NCBI GenBank assembly: GCA_029259995.1
Contig: JAJDEC010000523.1
Coordinates: forward strand, 1-10,117
DNA: 10,117 bases
Direction of reading: 5' to 3'
DNA from: Phycisphaerae bacterium
Lineage (GTDB): Bacteria > Planctomycetota > Phycisphaerae > UBA1845 > UTPLA1
The translations under genes and the position numbers were made by a program. Below, piece by piece: positions 1 through 5,849 of the stretch. The notes under the pieces were generated by a model. The model was not told the origin of the DNA, searched no databases, and worked only from the letters and a program-made list of their open reading frames with translations. The number at the start of each line of letters is the position of its first letter. Position 1 is the first letter of the stretch.

Positions 1-1
1 C

Positions 2-961
2 GGCGGCATGCCGCGCGGCCATTGGGATTTCGACTGCATCGCCGGCGCCGGCGCGATCCGATCCTCGGCGCGCGACATGTTGCGGTTTCTCGAGTTCAAC
101 ATGGGATTGAAGTCGTGCGAGATCGATGCAGCCCTGAAAGCGGCGCAGTCGCCCCGATCGGAGACGGGCGTGCCTGATCTGGACATCGCGCTGGGATGGC
201 ACGTATGGAAAAAACATGAGAGTGAATTGATCTGGCACAACGGCGGGACCTACGGGTTCCACAGCTTTTGCGGATTTCGCAAGGACACGAACCTGGGCGT
301 TGTCGTCCTGGTCAATGATACGCACAACATCGACGCGATCGGATTGCATCTGCTGGAGCCGAAGTACGAGTTGAAGGAGATTCAAAGGTCGGTCAAGATC
401 GAGCCAAGGATTCTCGATTCGTATGCGGGATGGTATTTGAGTACTCCGTCTGGCCGCATGGAGATCACGCGAGTGGATGACGGACTTCGGGCGAAGCTCG
501 GGGATCAGGAGGCGGTCGCGATTCACGGAGTGTCGGAGACGCGATTCATCTATCGCGTGGTCGACGCGGAGATCGATTTCGAACGAGACAATCAAGGCAA
601 GCCGACGGCGCTTGTAATTCATCAAAACGGTCAATCGCAGCGATTCGAGCGGGCGCCGGAGGATTTCGTTCCGCCCGGACCGAGAATGGAAGTCGATGTA
701 TCGGCGGAGGTCCTGAATCAGTACGCGGGACAATACACGCTCATGCCCGGACTGGTATTCGACGTGAAAGTGCAAGGTGAACAACTCGCCGTGCAACTGA
801 CAGGGCAACCCCGGATTCCCGTGTTCGCGGAAAGTGAGACGAAGTTCTTCTACAAAGTCGTGGACGCGCAACTGACGTTTGTGAAGGATGACGACGGCAA
901 GGTTGTGGCGCTGATTCTACATCAGAACGGGATGGATCAGCGGGCCGAACGGACGCAATAG
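2..961 (+). CDS. Beta-lactamase-family serine hydrolase, C-terminal part, with two tandem beta domains (5' end outside window)
   Basis: The reading frame is open to the left edge, so the ATG at 8 is almost certainly internal. Numbering from that ATG gives 317 residues. Residues 1-105 match the end of a class C beta-lactamase/D-aminopeptidase-like fold: a GAGAIRSSARDMLRFL helix at 13-28, then HNGGT at 77-81, which occupies the position of the KTG/HxG third catalytic motif. The nucleophile motif SxxK and the YxN motif would lie upstream, outside the window. Residues about 135-215 and 235-315 are two copies of a DUF3471-like beta domain: YAG at 139 and 239, SETRF/SETKF at 176 and 276, HQNG at 205 and 305, an exact 100-residue period. 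Such proteins are usually exported hydrolases acting on peptides or esters; the substrate cannot be told. It ends 11 bp before the convergent antiporter gene. Family call is firm; function is open. Confidence 0.85.
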   Translation, partial: GGMPRGHWDFDCIAGAGAIRSSARDMLRFLEFNMGLKSCEIDAALKAAQSPRSETGVPDLDIALGWHVWKKHESELIWHNGGTYGFHSFCGFRKDTNLGVVVLVNDTHNIDAIGLHLLEPKYELKEIQRSVKIEPRILDSYAGWYLSTPSGRMEITRVDDGLRAKLGDQEAVAIHGVSETRFIYRVVDAEIDFERDNQGKPTALVIHQNGQSQRFERAPEDFVPPGPRMEVDVSAEVLNQYAGQYTLMPGLVFDVKVQGEQLAVQLTGQPRIPVFAESETKFFYKVVDAQLTFVKDDDGKVVALILHQNGMDQRAERTQ

Positions 962-972
962 CGGTCACGGCG

Positions 973-2646
973 TCAATCGGATTCATTTCCGGAGTAAATA
1001 GAATCCACGCCGCCGTGTGATTCCAACCAGGATTGCAGATGTCGCGCGAGCCGTTCGCCGACTTGTTCCTCGTCGCCGACGACGACATGGGCTCCGGCAT
1101 CCGTGAAGCTCTTGTTGTGCATCTGATACCGGGAGCGGACAACGACATGGGCCTGGGGGGCTTGTTGCCGAACCTGTTCAAGTATCGTCATCGCGGATCG
1201 GTGATCGGGAATCGTGATGATGACGGCCTTGGATCCGGCGAGTTGCAGATGCTCTAGCACTTCGCCCTGGGTTGCGTCGCCTATTTCGCCGCGGAATCCG
1301 AGTTGATGGGCCCGTCGCACGCCGTCGTGATTCAAATCTATGACAACGACGCTGTTCGATCCATCGATCAAGGGTTTTGCGGCGATCATCCCCGCAGGGC
1401 CGAATCCAATAATCGCGATATCCGCCGGCTTGTGTAACGCGTGCGCGGGCTCATCGATGTCCGCAGACTCCCTGAGTTTTCTGGCGACGAATCGACCGAA
1501 TTGCGGCGCAACGGGGACAAGCATTGCACTCAGGATGAATGATACGAGCGAAGCGGATACGACGAGCGCGTAGAGTTCTTCCGAAACGACTCCGTTTGAT
1601 CGGCCGATGCTGCCGAGTACAAATGCAAATTCACCGATCTGGGCCAGACACAGACCCGACGCGGCGGCGACGCGGGATGTATGGCCCAAAGTTCGAAAAA
1701 TCGCCCAGATGATCACAATCTTGCCGATCATCAAAAGGGCCGTAACGCCGCCGACGAAATACCAGTTTCGAACGATCCAGACGGGGTCGGCCACCATTCC
1801 GACGGCGCCGAAGAAGAGCGTGAGCAGGACGACGCGCAGGGACGAGACGTCGGCGCGGATCTGGTTCGCGAAAGCGGAACTGCCGAGAAGCATGCCCGCG
1901 ATGAAAGCGCCGAGCGCCGGAGACATTCCGGCGGCATGGGCGGCCCAGGCGGCGGCGAGCCCCGTGACGACGGCGAAGATTACAGTCAGCTCGCGATTGC
2001 GATGCAGTGAAAGCATCGCGAGTGCGGGGACCGCGATTTTCGTGATCAGGTAGAGGCCCGTGACCAGCGCCGTCGCGGCGAGGAGTAATTTTCCGGCGTC
2101 CATGGCGGCACTGGCGATTCCGCCTTCACCGGCGAGGAGCGTCATGATGAGGGCAAGCGGGACAACGGCCATGTCCTGTGTGAGCAAGACGGCAAGGCTG
2201 TTTCGGCCGTGCGGCATGTCCATTTCGGCGCGTTCGGAGAGTATTCGCAGAACGACAGCCGTACTGCTGAGGGAGATCATGACGCCGAACGCGACGGATG
2301 CCTTAACAGACATTCCGAAGGCAAGGCAGACGGCGGCGGCGATGAGCGTTGTCAGGAGTACTTGCAACATGCCGCCGAGCAGCGGTCGGAAACCAAGCTG
2401 AATCACGCGTTTCAGCGAGAATTCGAGTCCGAGGCTGAAGAGGAGCAGTGCGATTCCAAGTTCGGCAATCGCCTCAATTTCGTGCTGGGATTTGACGAGA
2501 CCGATGCTGCCGGGACCGCCGAGGAGCATGCCAGCGATGAGGTAGCCGACGATGGGACTTTGGCGGAGTTTCGATAGCAGGCCGCCGAGACAAAGTGAGG
2601 CAGTGAGCAGGATGACGATGTCGCCGAGGATGTTCCACAGGTTCAT
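973..2646 (-). CDS. KefB/CPA2-type monovalent cation:proton antiporter with C-terminal RCK_N (TrkA-N) domain
   Basis: The 557-residue protein has about 12-13 hydrophobic membrane segments (residues 5-382), then a cytosolic nucleotide-binding domain (about 407-530). Hallmarks of the CPA2 family are present: AELGIALLLFSLGLEFS (61-77), SSTAVVLRIL (127-136), the QD pair of the ion path (157-158), LGAFIAGMLLGSS (245-257) and LAQIGEFAFVL (334-344). The RCK_N domain shows GFGPAG (414-419), a Rossmann GxGxxG loop, an acidic residue ending beta-2 (D437), and GDATQGEVLE (456-465). There is no TrkA-C domain after it, and the protein ends with a short polar tail. Known members (KefB, KefC, YbaL) exchange K+ or Na+ for H+ in the inner membrane, gated by NAD(H) or glutathione-type ligands. 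Ion specificity here is unknown. The start has a weak GGAACAAGAAA leader. No kefF/kefG-type partner gene is adjacent. Confidence 0.93.
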   Translation of the reverse strand: MNLWNILGDIVILLTASLCLGGLLSKLRQSPIVGYLIAGMLLGGPGSIGLVKSQHEIEAIAELGIALLLFSLGLEFSLKRVIQLGFRPLLGGMLQVLLTTLIAAAVCLAFGMSVKASVAFGVMISLSSTAVVLRILSERAEMDMPHGRNSLAVLLTQDMAVVPLALIMTLLAGEGGIASAAMDAGKLLLAATALVTGLYLITKIAVPALAMLSLHRNRELTVIFAVVTGLAAAWAAHAAGMSPALGAFIAGMLLGSSAFANQIRADVSSLRVVLLTLFFGAVGMVADPVWIVRNWYFVGGVTALLMIGKIVIIWAIFRTLGHTSRVAAASGLCLAQIGEFAFVLGSIGRSNGVVSEELYALVVSASLVSFILSAMLVPVAPQFGRFVARKLRESADIDEPAHALHKPADIAIIGFGPAGMIAAKPLIDGSNSVVVIDLNHDGVRRAHQLGFRGEIGDATQGEVLEHLQLAGSKAVIITIPDHRSAMTILEQVRQQAPQAHVVVRSRYQMHNKSFTDAGAHVVVGDEEQVGERLARHLQSWLESHGGVDSIYSGNESD

Positions 2647-2745
2647 TTTCTTGTTCCAGACTTTGGTCGCGGGTTGGCAATCTACGCGGGAATCCGGAAA
2701 ACTGAAACAGCGCAGGGCGTCGGCGATCTTGCTTCATGGAATTGT

Positions 2746-2826
2746 GAATGCGTGCATTCGTCGAGGCACGTCGATGTCCAACGGTGCCTCAATTGACAAA
2801 GTGCATTCGACGAGACGAGCGTCTCG
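2746..2826. repeat. Cluster of three inverted repeats and a 9-bp direct repeat
   Basis: Within 81 bp lie three perfect inverted repeats: 6+6 bp with a 2 bp spacer, 7+7 bp with a 14 bp spacer, and 6+6 bp with a 4 bp spacer. The 9-mer GTGCATTCG occurs twice, 49 bp apart. TCGTC (2758-2762) can also pair with GACGA (2809-2813), enclosing the 7-bp arms, so a transcript could fold into a compact structure. No T-run follows, so it is not a typical intrinsic terminator. It may be regulatory DNA or a structured RNA; chance is not excluded. Confidence 0.35.
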
Positions 2827-3000
2827 CGCTGCGCAGTGTGGTTTGGAAGTGACTCAGGACGTGATGACTCGGCATCCGAAGATAACGATGCCGCATGCGT
2901 CGGACTGTCGTCGAGTGACACGGTATCAATCCGCGTTCTGCGCTCAACGCAATCCAACGCCCGCTGCTACTTTGGTGCGGACCGAATTCGGGCATTTCAT

Positions 3001-3019
3001 GCTGATTAATACAATCAGC
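3001..3019. promoter_or_regulatory. 7-bp dyad overlapping a TACAAT -10-like box
   Basis: GCTGATT (3001-3007) and AATCAGC (3013-3019) are perfect inverted arms around AATAC. TACAAT (3010-3015) matches the -10 consensus at 5 of 6 positions and lies inside the dyad, about 130 bp upstream of the secreted-protein start. No good -35 is seen at 16-18 bp upstream. It could be an operator on a promoter for the 3149 gene; low certainty. Confidence 0.25.
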
Positions 3020-3148
3020 GCCGGTATGCTGTTTTGAATGTGCTGTCGCGAGCCATGGTTAGCGAGGCGTGAATCACTTTGTAACGTGGACGGAAGCTGG
3101 TGCGGAGCATGGTTCGCTGTTCGCGGTCGTTCAAGGCAAGGATTTTCT

Positions 3149-4195
3149 ATGGATCGAGCATTGAGAAGACTCGGCATGGCGATGCTGCTCTTGTCTGCCA
3201 TCGTCGCGCCCACGCTGATGGCGGATGTCATCTATGTCAGCAGTCATGACAACGACGAAGTGCTTCGATACGACGAAGTCACTGGCGTGTTCATGGATAC
3301 GTTCATCCCATCGGGCGCTGCCGGGCTGAACGAACCGCACGGCACGCTTGATCGGGGAACGGATCTGCTCGTCTGCAGTTTCGCGACGGATCAGATCCTT
3401 CGTTTTGATCGGGACACGGGCGACGTCATCGGCGTGTTTGCGGACAGCCTGAGCGGATTGGATTCGCCCGTGTTTCTGGCGATCGGCATGGACGCCAACG
3501 TCTACGTGTCCAGCCAGGGCAGTGATGAGATCCTGAGATTCGCACCCGACGGAACATTTATCGACGCTTTTGTCAGCGCGGGCAGCGGCGGGCTTGATGG
3601 GCCCAGCGGGTTTGCATTTGGTGACGACGGGCGACTCTATGTCGCGAGTCGGTACACGGGCCAGGTGCTGGCCTACGACGCTGCGACGGGCGCGTTTATC
3701 GAGGCGGTCGCCGGTCCGGCCGACGGACTGGGGGTCGGGAACACGTTCGGGATCGACGCTGGGGACAATGGAGATTTGTACGTGGCTTCAAATGGATCGG
3801 TCATGCGTTTTGATCTGGATACGTCTAGTGTTGTCGCGACGTTTCCGCTGGGGTTTCCAATCGGCGTGTTATCAGGCAGAACGGGCGGGATCTTCGCGGC
3901 GGCCAGCAACAATCTGACGTTGATTGATACGAACGATGATTCGACGTCGTCCATGCAGCTTTCGGGAGGCACGATCGCGCTGTTGAACTTCTTCTCGTTT
4001 TCGGGTGCGGCTTGTGATGCGTGTCCGGGAGATTTCAATCTGGATCGGCGGATTGACGGCGGGGATATTCCGCTGTTCGTGGATCGGATCGTGAATGGAG
4101 CCGGGCTGCCCTGTGCGGACTTGAACGGCGACGCCAATGAGGACGCACTGGACGTGACGGCGTTTGTCGGCCGACTATTGAACGGCGGCTGCTGA
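3149..4195 (+). CDS. Secreted six-blade beta-propeller (NHL/SMP-30-like) protein with C-terminal dockerin-like calcium-loop pair
   Basis: I chose ATG 3149 because AAGGA sits 6 bp upstream and the protein then starts with a classical signal peptide: basic RALRR, hydrophobic core to about residue 23, likely cut after A25. The frame extends upstream to an ATG at 3038, but that would bury the signal. The mature part has about six repeats of 44-47 residues, each opening with a strand like VIYVSS, DLLVCS, NVYVSS, RLYVAS or DLYVAS (about 28, 72, 118, 162, 209, 248) followed by an xxILRFD strand, as in NHL/SMP-30 propellers. The tail (289-348) has two 12-residue EF-hand-type loops with D/N/D/D/D ligands, at 295-306 and 324-335, and cysteines at 289, 292, 322 and 348. 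This resembles type I dockerins and is widespread in planctomycete exported proteins. No catalytic residues are recognisable; ligand or partner unknown. Confidence 0.85.
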   Translation: MDRALRRLGMAMLLLSAIVAPTLMADVIYVSSHDNDEVLRYDEVTGVFMDTFIPSGAAGLNEPHGTLDRGTDLLVCSFATDQILRFDRDTGDVIGVFADSLSGLDSPVFLAIGMDANVYVSSQGSDEILRFAPDGTFIDAFVSAGSGGLDGPSGFAFGDDGRLYVASRYTGQVLAYDAATGAFIEAVAGPADGLGVGNTFGIDAGDNGDLYVASNGSVMRFDLDTSSVVATFPLGFPIGVLSGRTGGIFAAASNNLTLIDTNDDSTSSMQLSGGTIALLNFFSFSGAACDACPGDFNLDRRIDGGDIPLFVDRIVNGAGLPCADLNGDANEDALDVTAFVGRLLNGGC

Positions 4196-4220
4196 CTCGG
4201 CTGCGGCCGCGCCTGCCGGA

Positions 4221-4625
4221 TCATTCGCCAGTGAATTTGGTCGTTTCGTCGACGAAGCAAATCTTGTTTCCAAACGGGTCTTCGCAATAGAAGGAACACT
4301 CGCCCCATGGGCGCACGTGGATTTCGCCCGCAGGAGTTTCATGGACATCGCCGGACGACATCTTTGCGCCGGCCTGTCTACACGTCTCGAAGGTTGCCTT
4401 GATGTCGGGGACGGAGAAGTAGAGCCACTCGGGATTGGGGCCGGTTGGCTGCGGATCACCGTCTGCGGCGGCATCGAAACAGGCGAGAATGGCGCCGCCG
4501 CAATTGAAGTAGTGGCGACCGGCGGAAACGCGGACGCCTTCGTCGTCGAAGATGGCCGCGTAGAAACGGGCGGCGGCGTTGACGTCGTAAACGGGCAGGA
4601 TGACTCGGTAGAGCTTTGCATTCAT
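4221..4625 (-). CDS. VOC-superfamily (glyoxalase/bleomycin-resistance-like) small protein
   Basis: The 134-residue protein starts at the ATG at 4623-4625, with GAGGAG 10 bp upstream; the frame stays open further upstream but that part is low-quality sequence with no domain. It has the two-module beta-alpha-beta-beta-beta pattern of the vicinal oxygen chelate fold. Module 1 is YRVILPVYDVNAAARFYAAI (6-25); module 2 begins EWLYFSVPDI (66-75) and closes with SFYCEDPFGNKICFVDE (111-127), a very typical VOC ending. The histidines that normally bind metal at the start of each module are replaced by R7 and E67, while the terminal acid is kept. A glyoxalase I-like metal site is therefore doubtful. Family members include lyases, dioxygenases, epimerases and drug-binding proteins; no specific function can be assigned. 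It converges on the propeller gene (25 bp gap) and diverges from a GbsR-like regulator that may control it. Confidence 0.85.
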   Translation of the reverse strand: MNAKLYRVILPVYDVNAAARFYAAIFDDEGVRVSAGRHYFNCGGAILACFDAAADGDPQPTGPNPEWLYFSVPDIKATFETCRQAGAKMSSGDVHETPAGEIHVRPWGECSFYCEDPFGNKICFVDETTKFTGE

Positions 4626-4748
4626 CGTCACTTGACTCCTCGAAAAAAACGCCGGGCCTCTAAGCTTGGGTTCTGCGAATGCCGGGCATCCGGAGACCTC
4701 CAATTGAGGTGAGTTTCGTCGGGATTTGTGCGGGGGCTTGATCCGGGC

Positions 4749-4765
4749 TTTCAAAATCCGTGAAA
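4749..4765. promoter_or_regulatory. Operator-like dyad TTTCA-N7-TGAAA (distal site)
   Basis: TTTCA (4749-4753) and TGAAA (4761-4765) are perfect 5-bp inverted arms with a 7 bp spacer, flanked by CCGG at 4743-4746 and 4767-4770. It has the same core as the dyad at 4798-4819, with centres about 51-52 bp apart, close to five helical turns. It lies in the divergent spacer between the VOC gene and the GbsR-like gene. Inferred binding site of that regulator; untested. Confidence 0.35.
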
Positions 4766-4791
4766 ACCGGGCGGCGGACATGAACGGACGA

Positions 4792-4797
4792 TACAAT
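4792..4797 (+). promoter_or_regulatory. -10-like box TACAAT upstream of the GbsR-like gene
   Basis: TACAAT matches TATAAT at 5 of 6 positions and directly abuts the dyad starting at 4798. Transcription would start near 4804, inside the dyad. There is no good -35 at 16-18 bp upstream (the sequence there is GC-rich), so the promoter would be weak, or the box may be fortuitous. Confidence 0.3.
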
Positions 4798-4819
4798 ACT
4801 TTCAGTAGTTATTGAAAGT
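4798..4819. promoter_or_regulatory. Operator-like dyad ACTTTCA-N8-TGAAAGT (proximal site)
   Basis: Perfect 7-bp inverted arms at 4798-4804 and 4813-4819, spacer GTAGTTAT, total 22 bp: the size expected for a dimeric winged-helix regulator of the MarR/GbsR group. It sits 34 bp upstream of the regulator's start codon and covers the likely transcription start, which would fit autorepression. Binding is inference from position and symmetry. Confidence 0.5.
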
Positions 4820-4852
4820 TCAGCTTTTCTGAGTTGATTGTGAGGTTTAGAT

Positions 4853-5425
4853 ATGCCTGACGCCACGACGCTGACCAATGAGAGCGCCGATCCCATAGAC
4901 GCATCGCGACAGATGTTCATCCGTCGATGGGGAGAGATGGGCGGTTATTGGGGGATCAATCGGACGATGGCAGAGATTCACGCCCTGTTGTTCGTCTCCA
5001 ATGAGCCGATCTGCACGGACGACGTGATGGAGCGATTGCTCGTGTCGCGCGGGACGGCGTCGACGAACCTGCGAGGACTGGTGGACTGGGGATTGATCGA
5101 GCGGGTCCATTTGCGCGGGGATCGGCGCGAGTATTTCGTGTGCCGGACCAACGTGTGGGAGATGTTTGAGACAATCGTGCAGCAGCGTCGACGACGGGAA
5201 GTCGAGCCAATTGTTGAGACAATTGACAAGTGTCTGGAGATGGTTGGGGCTTCCAAGAAGGGACAGGCGGCCGGCGAGAGCGAGAACGTGACGAAATTCC
5301 GTACACGATTGGAAGAGATGCAGGGATTTCTCAGTACCTTTGGGACGATCGTCGACATGATGGTCACATTGGGCCCCAAGGGGCTTGAGCGCGTGAGTGG
5401 GATGATGACGAAGATGGTTCGCTGA
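4853..5425 (+). CDS. GbsR/MarR-family transcriptional regulator
   Basis: A 190-residue protein, normal for the family, with GAGG 7 bp upstream of the ATG. Residues 22-50 carry the diagnostic GbsR N-terminal block: a WGEMGGYWGINRTMAEIHAL run (26-45). The winged helix-turn-helix follows, with a recognition helix around SRGTASTNLRGLVDWGLI (65-82) and a wing at HLRGDRREYF (86-95). A charged helical C-terminal part (100-190) probably forms the dimer interface. Characterised relatives control osmoprotectant genes (GbsR, OpcR) in response to choline-type ligands, but no glycine-betaine genes are in this window, so the effector here is unknown. It is divergent from the VOC gene, and the two dyads in the shared spacer suggest autoregulation and possibly control of that gene. 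Confidence 0.93.
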   Translation: MPDATTLTNESADPIDASRQMFIRRWGEMGGYWGINRTMAEIHALLFVSNEPICTDDVMERLLVSRGTASTNLRGLVDWGLIERVHLRGDRREYFVCRTNVWEMFETIVQQRRRREVEPIVETIDKCLEMVGASKKGQAAGESENVTKFRTRLEEMQGFLSTFGTIVDMMVTLGPKGLERVSGMMTKMVR

Positions 5426-5462
5426 TCGTACCAATAAACATCGTCGTGATTCGCTGAAGGCG

Positions 5463-5493
5463 TTGCGAGTGGTGAAGAAAGCCGATCTCGCAA
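5463..5493. repeat. 7-bp inverted repeat downstream of the GbsR-like gene
   Basis: TTGCGAG and CTCGCAA are separated by 17 bp. The stem could form in the regulator transcript, but the long loop and lack of a U-tract (only four T's, about 8 bp later) make it a poor intrinsic terminator. Confidence 0.25.
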
Positions 5494-5659
5494 GCCTCCA
5501 TTTTGCGAAGGTGCAATCGCTTCAAGTGGCGAAACGAGGACTCCCGATACACATCTAGTGACGGACACGAGTCAAACGGGGGTATTGCGCGCCGTCGGAA
5601 GTGTCTTCGACTGCCTCAGCCAAAACCTGGATCGCGATACTTGTTTCGCAGAACCTCTT

Positions 5660-5687
5660 TTGATCGCGGTTCGTAACGGGGTATGAT
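5660..5687 (+). promoter_or_regulatory. Candidate sigma70-type promoter for the mur operon
   Basis: TTGATC (5660-5665, 4 of 6 to TTGACA) and TATGAT (5682-5687, 5 of 6 to TATAAT) are spaced 16 bp. A start near 5694 would give a leader of about 155 nt before murC. This is the best -35/-10 pair I see in the spacer, but planctomycete promoter consensus is not well established. Confidence 0.35.
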
Positions 5688-5832
5688 GCCGGTTGTTGCA
5701 AGGCGACTGGCGAGTACAAATCACAGGCTCGATGAGCGTTGTGAATCGGAACGGCCGACTTCGTAATGAATCGTTTCGTATGATCACAGTCTTGGCGAGC
5801 GCGTCAATGCCTGCCCAATCCGTTGGCCTCAC

Positions 5833-5842
5833 AAGGAGGTGA
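5833..5842 (+). promoter_or_regulatory. Near-perfect Shine-Dalgarno that decides the murC start
   Basis: AAGGAGGTGA is complementary to the 16S rRNA 3' end over about nine bases. It lies 10 bp (from AGGAGG) before ATG 5850. An in-frame TTG at 5823 lies upstream of this motif and is therefore an unlikely start. Confidence 0.8.
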
Positions 5843-5849
5843 GCCTTTT

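Larger units (their letters stand above)
2647..3148. other. Gene-free region between antiporter and secreted protein; clustered short dyads
   Basis: About 500 bp between divergently transcribed genes. Open frames here are short, lack domain-like composition, and are mostly continuations of shadows. It contains a perfect dyad GAATGC-GT-GCATTC (2746-2759), GAGGCAC/GTGCCTC arms at 2763-2769 and 2784-2790, and CGAGAC-GAGC-GTCTCG (2811-2826). It also holds GTGCATTCG twice (2752-2760, 2801-2809), and GCTGATT-AATAC-AATCAGC (3001-3019). A TTGACA at 2793-2798 has no matching -10. It presumably holds the promoters of both flanking genes, but I cannot place them with confidence. Confidence 0.5.
5426..5849. 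other. Gene-free leader upstream of murC
   Basis: 424 bp with no credible coding sequence. It contains TTGCGAG/CTCGCAA inverted arms (5463-5469, 5487-5493) 38 bp after the regulator's stop, without a T-run. GATCGCG is repeated directly at 5630-5636 and 5662-5668. A sigma70-like promoter candidate lies at 5660-5687. A second TATGAT at 5779-5784 lacks a -35. I recognise no known riboswitch or tRNA here. Confidence 0.5.

Noticed and set aside
2793..2798. Consensus TTGACA -35
   Set aside because: No -10-like hexamer lies 16-18 bp downstream on the + strand.
2552..3037. 161-codon forward open frame covering the antiporter start and the gene-free region
   Set aside because: Its first part is antisense to the antiporter N-terminus, no Shine-Dalgarno precedes it, and the composition is unlike a folded protein.
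3038..3148. Upstream ATG for the propeller protein
   Set aside because: It would place 37 polar and Cys/Trp/Arg-rich residues before a clear signal peptide; AAGGA precedes ATG 3149 instead.
4196..4220. Possible bidirectional terminator between the convergent genes
   Set aside because: The 25-bp gap contains GCGGCCGC, but there is no stem followed by a T-run on either strand.
4847..5568. Long reverse open frames of about 195 codons opposite the GbsR-like gene
   Set aside because: They are antisense shadows; the forward frame matches the GbsR family throughout.
5572..5832. 86-codon reverse open frame in the murC leader
   Set aside because: Rich in Arg, Thr and Ser with no domain-like pattern and no ribosome site; likely a random open frame in GC-rich DNA.
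5823..5849. Upstream TTG start for murC adding nine residues
   Set aside because: The strong Shine-Dalgarno at 5833-5842 lies inside this extension and points to ATG 5850.
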